Assembly (NCBI GenBank): GCA_022393335.1
Contig: JAJEKB010020966.1
Span: 267,872-331,871 of the forward strand
Reading direction: 5' to 3'
Source of the DNA: Macrotrachela quadricornifera
Lineage: Eukaryota > Rotifera > Eurotatoria > Philodinida > Philodinidae
DNA length: 64,000 nucleotides
Positions 23,602 through 34,241 of the stretch are shown piece after piece. A model generated the notes under the pieces. That model saw nothing but the letters and a program-made list of their open reading frames with translations, did not search any database and was not told the DNA's origin. Both the position numbers and the translations under genes were made by a program. The first letter of the stretch is position 1; each line of letters starts with the position of its first letter.

Positions 23602-25866
23602 TTACAATTCAAACTATCAATATAAGAAATACATAATATTAGCACATTTATTTTTGAATATATTTGTATGAATGAGATAATAGAAAACAACTATAGCATC
23701 GAGTTGTCTTTCAAAAAAGCAAACGATTAAATCATTTTAAAACTCTAAATGATACTTATTTTATATAATAAAAATTAAAGTTTAACTGATCCTTTTATTT
23801 TATGTTCTTGAATAGATTAGTAAGGAGTATATAGCTCAAGTCATTCTTATATAAGCTTAAATAATATTTGATAATAAAGTCGTTAAATGCAGATGATATT
23901 AAAAGTATTTTTAGAATAACGGAAACGATTTAGTCAAAGCTGTTCAAATTTATTCTAGCTCTCCAAAGGTTAAAGCTGCTCATAAATAATATTGTATTCT
24001 TTCCTATTCAACTGTCAAAAATAATGGAAAAAGCGTATCGTAAGAAGAAAACAAAAATAAAGATCGAGTGTCGCTTTACTTCCGAAATAGCGGAACCGAA
24101 ATTCCGCGTCCATATGCTATTGGCTCATAAGGAAAGAGGGTTTCAATTGAATATTCCGAAAGCGCGGCTCGATCGATTAACATTACCTGTACATTTATAC
24201 TTATCTTGTTCGTTCTTAAATATAACAAACTATTGCTTTCTTCAAGATTTGAAAACAGCTTCTTTTTCTTCTTTTTTTCTATGTAGTCGATATCATATAT
24301 ATTTCCTTATCCATTCCGTCGTATTCAATATTCGAATCCTTTATTATATTAAATAATGCTTCCCATTGAAACAATCAAAACAAAAGTATTTATTAGAATG
24401 AGCACAAAACGTTTTTATTCTCTTCGCTGCTGTTCACTTGTCTCTCTTGATTGTTGTTGTCTAATTTTCTCATAGCAGCCAACATAGTGTCTTCGCACAC
24501 CACCAACAAATCCTTCTTTTTCTTTAAGCTTGTGATCAGTAATTTTGCGCCTCGAATGACTTACGGATTGTTATCTCTGACTTAATTTCAACTATTCAAA
24601 TGGGATATCAAGGAGTCAAGATCACACAAGACTTTCACAAAACTGCAGGACAGATATATCGCTTGCGGCATAGTTTTCCGTATGTGTCAGACAACTATTA
24701 ACTAGTATAGTTTCAAATATCAAAAGAGAAAACATTTAGAAAATACTCGAGAGAGAAAGGAAAGAAAAAAAACCTACATTGTGACATATTGTACCGTAGA
24801 ATTTTCATTTGTTTTTATAAATTCGAGAGAAAACAGGCAAAGATGACGCTGCAAAAAAGAATGCCAGGGAAAAACAAATTTGAGTAATTATTCTCTTTCA
24901 TGTAAGAAACGATTATCAGTAAAATAATGTAAACAATAAAAAAAACCAAAAGAACTGGCGGTATATACTAAAAAGATGAATAAGTGTGTTTATCAGTATG
25001 GAAAGTACACAAAAATAAATCTATGAAAGTTATTTTTTAAGATAATTGAATCGCCATGAATGCGTTAAAGGTAAAGATGTTATTAGATTCTTGTTCTATT
25101 CGCCTATCACATAGCATGCCATAAGTATTGTGAGAGTGAATATAAAACATATATTTTTCGTATTTCACAGTAGATTTTTGTAAGAAATGCATGATATTAT
25201 TGTTGTTATATTAGTAACGTAAAATAGAATAATCACTATTTTATTGTGTAATAACACAAAAAAAAGCAATACGAGAGAAAGAAAATGAGTATATATGCAA
25301 GTTTTGATGATAAAACGAATCGATGAGTTATTTTAGGATTATTCATTGAACAGATTGGAGATTTTCACAAGCATTAATTCAATTAATGAGAGTAGTCGTC
25401 TAGATCATTGAAATACTTTGAAGTTATTGGAAAAAAAGGTTTTCTAATATACATAAAAAAATCTTTTTTGCAACGAGTTTTTACTTTAACAATAGATAAT
25501 TATTGTCATGTTTCATTGAAATTTATACAATATGTAGCTGAATGTAGATATCCAATTACCAATTTATCCTCACTCTCACTTTAAATACAGTAAAAAAAAT
25601 TCTTTGGGCATATGTGAAAATAATCCTCTCGACAAATTTATTGCTTTTCTTGAGTAATAACCACAGATAATTGTATGCAATATATACATATGTTTTATTA
25701 TGAGAAATGAACAACTATATATAGGTTTGAAACACTCAGTTCTAGAAAGAGAAAACATAATTCAATGGAAGGAGAAGAACACGCAAAAGTGATCGATAGT
25801 ATCAGTTAATTCAAACACTTCTTAACGTATATGATGATAATTCTTAATAGATTTAAAAATTTTTTC
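23602..25866. other. Intergenic, one doubtful ORF
   Basis: AT-rich. An ATG frame at 24024-24356 (110 codons) has a basic N-terminus and a hydrophobic C-terminal half but no recognisable domain or splice sites and is probably chance. Nothing else is supported. Confidence 0.35.
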
Positions 25867-27085
25867 TTAAATCCAAGTCGGAACTGTTGATTTTACAATA
25901 CAAACTGCTTGTTTATATGATTTCTCTTGTAAATCTAAAAGTTCTAAACCGACTATTTCATTTTCTTTTCGAGTAGTATCTGTTTGAGGTAAATATGTTT
26001 TATTTTTATTAAATAAATATAAAACAATTTTCGTTTGACGAAATTGATTCATATAAACTCTTGATGGATATACATAAATAAAAAATGGTATTGTTTGTGG
26101 TAAATAATAAATATAACGAAATAAAATATATATTCGTAAAATAAATTTCATATTAAATTTAAGACAATATTGTGATTTAATTAATTCTAATAATAAACGT
26201 AGTAATGTACATAAAATAAATCATATTGGTGGAATTAAAAATTCTTTATGTTTTTTTAATTGTAAGAATAATATTTGCCAAAATTGATTTTCTATGTCAT
26301 CTATATAAATTTTATGTTTTACAATATGTTTTAATATAAATATTGTTGATATTAAATGTAATAAACATGGTACACCAATATGTAAATATTCTCGTGTTAA
26401 TATTCTATCAATTATTTTCCATGTTTTTTCGAACCATTGAAAATCATCTCGTGTACATCTATATATATTTAATAAAATTGGATTCGATTTTAATTAACGT
26501 CGTTTAAATTCTGTTATATGTGTTAAAAAGATTAAATTTAATAATATAATTGAAAAAATAAATGAATATTTTCATGTTCGATATAAACTATAATTAAAAC
26601 GTTCAATTAACATATGTTCAACGGCAATAAATGAATTTGTCCATAAACTTAATGATATAATTGTTGATGAAAGTGCTGGTAATATTAGACAAAAAAATTA
26701 TTTTTATTTATTATAATTGTATTAATTATTGTTATTTCTCGTAGTGTCATCGATAATAAACTGTATAATGAATAATTAATTAAATATATTCCACATATTG
26801 TTATACGTAATAGTTTTCTTAAATATGTATTTAAACAAAATATATTATAGTTGTTATTATAAAATAAATTAATGGTAAAATAAAAATTTCATTATTTGAT
26901 TTAGAATGTTGAATATCAACAGATATTAATGATGTCCAAGAATATCGAATATAATTATATCGTATTTCACATAATGCTCCTTTAAAACATGGTAAACATT
27001 TACATGATCACCATTCAAACGTTTCATTACTATTTTTAAAATATTGACCACCGTTGAAATATTGACTCTGATTAGATGGATTCAT
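25867..27085 (-). pseudogene. Broken EGF-like plus 7TM receptor
   Basis: Read on the minus strand from the ATG at 27085, the conceptual product starts with a short segment ending in TFEW, then a cysteine cluster CKCLPCFKGALCE typical of the end of an EGF-like domain, followed by hydrophobic segments. A membrane span ends in a run resembling LWTNSFIAVEHMLIERF, a helix-3-like motif, and later there are further spans and a conserved Pro-Pro (LIPPI). The frame is interrupted by TGA at 27008-27010, by frameshifts near 26850 and 26700, by a TGA after YRT, a TAA after FKRR, and a TGA after LIPPI. The last open piece is 25867-26151. Animals with expanded adhesion-like receptors, including bdelloids, have EGF-7TM proteins of this layout; the exact subfamily is not resolved. 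Confidence 0.6.
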
Positions 27086-28872
27086 ATCTCAAAAAGTATT
27101 AGTTTAATGCGTTTAAAAGAGAAAATTAACTATGCTGCATATTAACAACCAAAACAAAGTTACTCTTCTAACAAGAATAAAAAAAAAAATCAAACGAGAG
27201 TCGATGAGAAAATCTAACATCTGTAAAATAAAATATTTCTTTATAAGATTCATAATTCCAACATGAAAAATAGAAATAAAATTTAATATTTTTTAAGTAT
27301 GTCATATCAATCAAATTGGGTGTAATGTAGTTTATTTTCATATATATCTTATAACCCTATCCAAACTTTCATTAATATCTTATTTTAACCTATTGAAAAC
27401 GAATTTCTTTAATCATTTTGTTTTTCGATTTATTTTGGTTTTAATTATAAACAGAATATAATGGAATAAGAGTACAAGTAGTTTTATTTCTTTCAGAATG
27501 AAAAAATAAACAAGATTTGCTTAACAATCTCGAATATAAAAAGGTAGAGCATTTATGTGATAATTGCTTTCACTTGTGTCTAAAAATTACGACATTCTTT
27601 CATTTCCTAGCGAAGGAAGAACAATAGATCTTTTCCAAAATTAAGAACAATGTCCATCCGTCAATGAGAACGGGGATATATATATATATGCAGTAGAGAA
27701 TGAGAATATTCTTGAAAAATAAAAGATCAGAGGAGAAGAGAGAAATTATGAGATCATTATATCTTAGTAGCAAGAACTAAGAATATTTGAAAATTTATAC
27801 AAGAGAAAGAGAGAAAGAATAAAGTATGAGATGACAAATGCAGTTGTTTATGACTTTAATGACTTTACATGTTTAATAGTTTTATGTAAACTAAACATTT
27901 TTTTCTTTACCGAAGAATAGGTGAGTGAAAAATCACTCAACTGTCCTCAAGAGGTTAAAACAATAGAAATCGAACATTTTTATATGTCATATAATTTAAT
28001 TATATAAGCTAGTTCTACATTTCATACATTTTTTTTCAATATTTTGTGAAACATGATCTAAAAGAGATCATTGAAGTGAACAGAAATAGAAATTTGGACT
28101 CCCTTACAGACCGTGACGGACATCTAAATTAATGACTGATTGATTAATAAGCTAAGGCCTAATTATTTAATTACCCATTATAGACCATGATTGACACGCT
28201 TTGGAAGTCGCATCACGGAATGAGAAACGCGATCTAGAGACCATCATATACTGTGAGAGACGGCTTCAGGGCACTATTAGAGATCATTTGTAACTCAGAA
28301 TCTGTGGAGTACCTTTTTGTTGAAGTTCTTTACTCTAAAATAAGAAATAATACGAAAGCATATCCAGGTATACCTAAAAGACAAAGTTTTAGGAAATTAT
28401 CGATATAATATGATGACTATTGAAGGTCATAAAATGTAATAAATGCAAGACTTGTTAAATTGTGGTCTCACACTGGAAGAGTTGCATGAACTTTCTGGAC
28501 GACCGTGAAGGTTGAAATTTTTCACCGCAATAATAGTCTGAACGGACCAGAAATGACATAATGATTTTTTTGAAAACAATAGATTACATCTGTATGTATT
28601 TGCACAAACAGTTAGATTGTGAAAAAGAATATTTTCACATCTACTCGTCTGGCTCCCTACTGCGTATTAGTTTAATCTAAGTCTCTAAGATTCTCTGTCA
28701 ATGGTCTATACTTTTAGTGCAATGTTGAGAATGAATGCCAAGAGTTTATGTTAGCCTGGCTTGCAGTTTGCGAAACAAAGATAATAAAATAAGACATTTT
28801 TGAAGTAGCATTATACGACTGATATGCTATCTTAATCAATAATAAAAGTTCAAATTTATTTTCATGAAAAAA
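27086..28872. other. Intergenic, AT-rich
   Basis: No gene. A short (TA)n tract lies at about 27677-27692. Between 28100 and 28310 short degenerate units resembling AGACCgTGAgaGACGG recur three or four times, too diverged to define a repeat family. Confidence 0.35.
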
Positions 28873-30181
28873 TTAATTGAGTCTCGAACGTTTTTTCAAA
28901 ACATTTTTATTATTAATATAGAATACTTTAATCGTTGTAATATCAGACGAATTGTTATTGAGGAAAAAATTTCGTAAACATTTTTTAATTATTTTTGTAT
29001 CATCTGGCGTATATCTATCCATATCAGTCCATATTTTAATTAATTTTAAATTTAATGGAATAATTGGATTTATTTCTGTAGTTGATGGTGGTATCTATTA
29101 TTAAAAAACAAACAAAAGATTAAGTTAATATTTAAAATAAATAGTTTAAACAATTATCGTAAAATGAAGAAAATTTGAAAAGAAAGAATTTTTACATATA
29201 TTTTATTTTGTTTTAAATCAAAATAAATTGCATTTATCATTAAATTTATTAATTTTGGTAGACAAGGTAATAACTTTTCATTTAATGTCTTAAAACATAT
29301 TTTTGTTGTTGTCTCATTATTACGATTACTAGGAATATCTATTAAAATTAATGAGACATATGTGTAGATAAAGAAATAATTTACTTCCGATAATAAGAGT
29401 TTCTAAATTCGATAATGCTTTATTTCCAACTATTAAGTGATTAAATTGTAAATCAACATAACTTGAACGTGCATCCCAACCACGTTCACATCCACACCAA
29501 TATGGTTCAAAATTTAGCTTCAGATATTTTAATGATTTCATTTTTGATGATATCAAACTGCTACATAAACCTAAATACATAAAGTATAATTTCATATCTC
29601 AAAAAATAATTGATTTAACAGACATTCTATGTCATTGCTTTCTAAATATTTCTCGCTAATCTCATGCATTAAATTTAATCGTTCTAATCTTTGATACAAT
29701 TTTACTGTTTTATTAAATATAATAGAATATATAGTTTCAGCATCTATTATTGATAATGATAATGATTTTAATTTTGAGGATATATCTTTAAATAAATCAT
29801 CTTCTAGTATTAAATTAAGTCTAGATTTATCATCCGTTATAATTGATAGAGAATAATTTTGATTTGTTTTCATATGTTGATTTATTTCAAAAAAAAATGT
29901 TAAAAATTTATGAGATGGAATTGAATTTAAATTAATGTGAATTTTTGTTTGATATTGAATAAATTTTTGAAAACGTTGATTTAAACAATAAAATATTTTA
30001 TATAAAGAACAAAAATCTAAATAAGCCAAACACATCAATATTAATTCGTCTGGAAGTTGTTCCAATTTTGTACTGTAAGTTTTGTTTTAAAATTAAATAA
30101 AAAAATATAGAAAAGAATAATTATAATTTATAAAACTTACATTTCATTTTCAATTCTTTTTTGACGTTTTCTGACGGACAT
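28873..30181 (-). CDS. F-box protein with LRR-like tail
   Basis: Exon 1 (30181-30141) encodes MSVRKRQKRIENE and ends at a GTAAGT donor; exon 2 begins at 30072. The first domain is an F-box: LEQLPDELILMCLAYLDFCS followed by the LNQRFQKFI helix. F-box proteins recruit substrates to SCF ubiquitin ligases through Skp1. Later exons carry leucine-rich, repeat-like segments (SLKYLKLNF, ALSNLETLIIG, LPCLPKLINLM). A 46-nt intron follows ETLIIG (GTAAATT donor, TTTTAATAG acceptor near 29336), and another lies between about 29193 and 29097 with an ATAATAG acceptor. The final exon ends at the TAA at 28873-28875. Around 29600 the frame shifts by one. An intron with a weak GTCTGT donor and acceptor near 29571 would restore it, otherwise this is a frameshift and the gene is damaged. 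Similar F-box genes are numerous in bdelloids; the substrate is unknown. Confidence 0.6.
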
Positions 30182-30512
30182 TAAAATTTTTAATGAAAGA
30201 GTTGAAAAACAATCTATAATAATACATTTTATATTTCTGTGTTACATATATTTGTGTAAGTACTCCACATTGTGAAATAACATAAATTTTAAAAAAGGTT
30301 TTATTCTTCTTTCGTTCTGCGATAAATATTCATATCACTAATTTTAAGCATACGATAGACACGACACGTGTTCGAAAGCTTCAGTTTTATGGTCTTTGAT
30401 TTATTTAAGTTTGAAATGGTGTAAATTTATTGTTTAAGAGAAACTTTTCATCTTGTCTCACGATGGAAAGATCTGTATTGATAAACGAATTTAAAATATG
30501 ATGTGATGATGG
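30182..30512. other. Short intergenic region upstream of the F-box gene
   Basis: No gene. It should hold the promoter of the minus-strand F-box gene; I see no distinctive motif. Confidence 0.35.
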
Positions 30513-30771
30513 TATGCCTTGACAGAGATCCTTTAATCCAAAGATATTTGAAATTTAGAAATGAGAATGAATCAGGAAAGAGTTTGTCCACTATTATAAG
30601 GGTAAAACATAGTGTTGTTCGAGCTGATTATGACGTTTCTTGTCATTCTCTTACATATAATTCGAACAACAGCATATCTGCTACTTATAATATTGGAGAA
30701 AATTTTCTCTGATGTACTTTTAAACCTAAATTTCAAATACCTTTGAATTAAAGGATCTCTATCTAGGCATA
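30513..30771. mobile_element. 259-bp foldback/MITE element
   Basis: The left end reads TATGCCTTGACAGAGATCC and the right end, reversed and complemented, TATGCCTAGATAGAGATCC. The match continues inward through CTTTAATYCAAAGRTATTTG, AAATTTAG, TATTATAAG and a TGTTGTTCGA core, so almost the whole element is two arms of about 115 bp around a short centre. The inner part (about 30600-30625: GGTAAAACATAGTGTTGTTCG) resembles the arms of the element at 60271-60455, suggesting one family. No coding frame. Confidence 0.65.
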
Positions 30772-31050
30772 TTTGTCAATTGAAACCGTGTAATGTTTCA
30801 TAAGATCTTTTAGTAAAAGAGTTAGATAGTAGTGAGAACAGATACGATGACCGGTTTCAGTGTACGATAGATATGAAAATGTTTATTGAATTTTAATGTG
30901 GTTGAATTGTAAGAATTTGATGTTGAGTGAAAAATAATTGTCAATCTAGTACAATATAAAATAGTTAAGATCATGATGTCAATAAAAAAATCTTTGCAAT
31001 TTTTAGTTCGTTTTTCCAAATAGAAAATAACTTTCTGTAATCGTTTAGTT

Positions 31051-31572
31051 TTATTCAACAGGACAAGCTTGTATAGCTCGTATTTCAATATGAAAATCAC
31101 ATCGAGTCCATTCTACAATAGTCATATTTGTTGGTCGTTCAACAGTTTTATCACAAATAAATTTAATTCTCATATAACGCGTAGTACCAAAACATGGATC
31201 ACCATTGCTTGTTGTCATAAGAATACCTGTTCCTGGTCCATCAGGATTTTCTGTATATGTTGCATTTGCATTAGGTGGCCAAGGTGATTTACTATCAATA
31301 AATGACATTGTAGACCACATTTGAAAAGTACGACTATATTGACAACTCATTTCATTTGGAACAGTATGACCATGGCATGCATCTGGTTGAACAATATTAC
31401 ATGGAGTTAAAGCATAATCATATTGATCATCAAATCCAAATATAGTAAATTCACTTAAACGATTTAAGTCATATTTATAAGAACCAAATGTTTGACGACA
31501 TGAATCCATAGCACATTGTATAGTATTGAAATTAATAAACAATACTATCAGGATCAATGATAAAAGAAGCAT
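31051..31572 (-). CDS. Secreted MRH-domain (M6P-receptor homology) protein
   Basis: Single-exon 173-residue protein. The ATG at 31572 opens a clear signal peptide (MLLLSLILIVLFINF) with a probable cut near Thr-Ile-Gln-Cys. The mature part has the cysteine layout of a mannose-6-phosphate-receptor homology domain: a FDDQYDYALTPC opening, a CQYS segment, NATY, GPGTGILMTTSNGDPC, then RYMRIKFICD and the closing C-x-F-x-IEIRAIQACP, corresponding to the family's C-x-Y-x-F-x-W-x-T-x-x-ACP end. MRH domains bind N-glycans in the secretory pathway (glucosidase II beta, OS-9, lysosomal receptors). The usual Tyr and Trp of the last strand are replaced here, so sugar binding is uncertain. It has no transmembrane tail or KDEL, so secretion is inferred. 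Confidence 0.65.
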   Translation of the reverse strand: MLLLSLILIVLFINFNTIQCAMDSCRQTFGSYKYDLNRLSEFTIFGFDDQYDYALTPCNIVQPDACHGHTVPNEMSCQYSRTFQMWSTMSFIDSKSPWPPNANATYTENPDGPGTGILMTTSNGDPCFGTTRYMRIKFICDKTVERPTNMTIVEWTRCDFHIEIRAIQACPVE

Positions 31573-32203
31573 TATGACGTGAAGAAAAAAAAATTGAAAT
31601 GAAGACAAAGAACAAGCCAACAGCCACAAAGATAAGAAAATACTATTTTTTTCTTTTGTTTTTTTAATTTTTTAAGGCATTATTATGCAGAAACACATAC
31701 TCTTCACCATTAACAATATCCCAAGAGGCGTATATTTTAAGTACTATGTGACCATACACATAGTTTCACTCGATTCTCTCATAGTGACAGCACAATACAC
31801 AATAGAAAATCACTTTTCGTTGATAATATTTATTCATGATAAGAGGCAAATAACAGTTTGCATCTCTTTTTCTAATTTTGAAGCATATTTTATGAATATT
31901 GACTAACAATAGTATTAATTACAAATTTGAAAACATTCCAAAAATGTAAAAACTCGACAAGATTCAATCTCGACATACCTTTAGAATTAATTAATCAAAG
32001 CGCCAGTAACAAATGACATAGCATTTTCTCCAGAAGGTTTGAATAAGGCAGAAGAACATTGATTGAGATAATTTTATACATAAAAATTAAAAAAATAATT
32101 ACTTAAAAAATTGTTAGTGTAAAAACATGATCAATATCAAAAAAAATTGATATGAAAAAAAACTAACACGACACACTGATGTAGCTTGGCTACTTATCAT
32201 CCA
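31573..32203. other. Intergenic between MRH gene and MFS pseudogene
   Basis: No gene. Only short ORFs without protein-like composition. Confidence 0.35.
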
Positions 32204-33300
32204 TCAAACACTTGTTCGTCCTTGTGGTTCAAATGGAAATAGAAAACTAAATATTGCCAATCCACCAATTCATGCAGCACATTCCTATTACAGCCGCAAC
32301 AATACCCATTACTCTGTTACATGCAACTGTTATAGCATTGCCTGTACCTCGATGAGCTGATGGAAGCACTTCTGGAGTATATGCATATAAAGTACCATAA
32401 TATATACTCAGACAGATGTTGATGATACAATTAAAGACTAAATTCTGAGCGGCTGTACGAACTGTTGTGTATGTAAAGAGAAAAATCATTGTTAGAAGAG
32501 CTCCAATTACCATGGTATATCGACGACCAAGAAATCGAATCTCTACAAGACCACCAGCAATCATTGGACCAAAAATACCACAGATATTAATAATAGCATA
32601 ATTTCGATAAGTCGTATATGTTGAACCATCACTCATACTAGCTCCACGAGATTGTAAGTAATATGGTAGAAAGACAATATAAAGTGGATAAACAAGACCA
32701 ATCAAACTCCATGAGAAAACATTGAGAGTAGTCGAATAAGTCATCTTTCGATTTGGAAAAAGATCTACGAGAATGAGATAAAAGAAAATAAACATATCCG
32801 TGAAATGTTCTTATTTACCTTTAATATGATAGAAAATAATCATTGGATTATACTTCTTAAAACTATCACTTGTAATTACTGGCTCGATCGACTCGAGCTG
32901 CTCAAGTGTAACCGAACTCTCTTTACCTGCTGCTTGCGCGATATCCTGTATAATTTTTACTACTTTTGCATCTTGATTTTGGGAAAGAAGCCATTTGGGA
33001 GATTCTTTCAATCGAATGACTAATATTCGAAGAACTGAAAGAACTAAAACAAATAATCCAATAGTATAGAATGTATAACGTCATCCAGAATTATTGGCAT
33101 TTGTACAAAGATCATCTTTAGTACACGAATAATTAGCTAATAAAGGCCATGCTACTAAGCCAGCTATCATTTGTCCAACACCCCACCCTCATCAACAGCT
33201 TTATTTACATATTGCATTTTTTGAGCAAGAATTTTGTCTTGCTCAATATCAAAATGAAAATCATGACTAATATCCTTAAATTCATTAAATGAAACAACCA
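32204..33300 (-). pseudogene. Broken fungal-type MFS transporter
   Basis: Minus strand. The piece near 33290-33190 gives an acidic cytoplasmic start (EFKDISHDFHFDIEQDK), then jumps straight to WGVGQMIAGLVAWPLLANYSC. The N-terminal membrane helices are thus deleted, with a frame change near 33188. After CTNANNSG a TGA (33081-33083) stands where family members have Trp before RYTFYTIG. Next come RLKESPKWLLSQ (loop helix) and an intron of about 60 nt (GTAAATA donor at about 32819). The C-terminal six-helix half follows: LVYPLYIVFLPYYL, GSTYTTYRNY, LGRRYTM, YTPEVLPSAHRGTGNA. Near 32290 a small deletion and frameshift lead into a second TGA (32270-32272), again at an expected Trp, and the end FLFPFEPQGRTSV. 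The motifs are those of fungal sugar/SVOP-like MFS proteins; acquisition from fungi is my inference. The gene is clearly dead. Confidence 0.75.
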
Positions 33301-34241
33301 CCACAGGTAAAGACCGTTGTGGATCATTCATATTCAATATATAAATATCTGAAAAATATGGTATGGAATTTGATGTATAAAGTAATCTATATTTTCTTTC
33401 GGCAATATATAATCTCTGATTTTATATATATAGACATCTTTTATCATAGTGCTTTGTCTTTCGTTTTTTTTTTATTAAATAGAATATGACCGCATTCGTC
33501 TGTCTGTATTCAATAAAAAAGAGACATTGACTATAATCATATCATTTATTTTCCAACAATTATTCATAGAATTTTTCTTCATAATCGAATAAATAGATGA
33601 TAAGAAAGAAAAAAAACTATTTTACAATATGTGGCGCATGGAGAACCTTTCCGATGCATTTTTGAAATTAAAGTACAAACGTCAAGCATGTATCTGTAAA
33701 TCAAAAATGAGTTGCACACAGATGGTCTGTGAATATGGTACTTATTCTCTTTTGTATATAATGACTTTATAATTAAATATTTTGGAATCAAGAAAAATGA
33801 AAAATGTAATTTTAATCAAAAAAAAAGAAGCCATATGTATAATTTTTATGGCATTATTTGTGAAAAAAAAAAGAAATATTCGCTAAGTAATATTTTATGA
33901 GAGATAACTGACGTTTTGTCATACCTTTCTCTAAATTATAACTAACGATAAATTAAAAATATTTCTAGTTAAAGACTTTTCCTTCATTTTCTACTACTTA
34001 ATATGTCATATACAAGCGTGAAAGAACGATAGAGAATATTATCCACGTGTGTTATATCACTTTAACTAAACTGCGTTGCTATAACAGTCATTTTTCTCTC
34101 GCTCGTTATACGAAGAACAACAAGAATCTATTCATCAAACGAGTATATACATCTTAACAACGAGTTCTTTTCTATTCTTTTGAACATTTCTTTTCATCGA
34201 TAAAGTTATTTTTTGAATAGTTATTTAATCTAAATCAATAG
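33301..34241. other. Intergenic; upstream region of the PhoD-like gene
   Basis: No gene. AT-rich with homopolymer runs; an ORF at 33579-33791 on the minus strand is not protein-like. Confidence 0.35.

Noticed and set aside
24024..24356. 110-codon ORF as a membrane protein
   Set aside because: Composition follows the AT-rich background, with no conserved motif or splice context.
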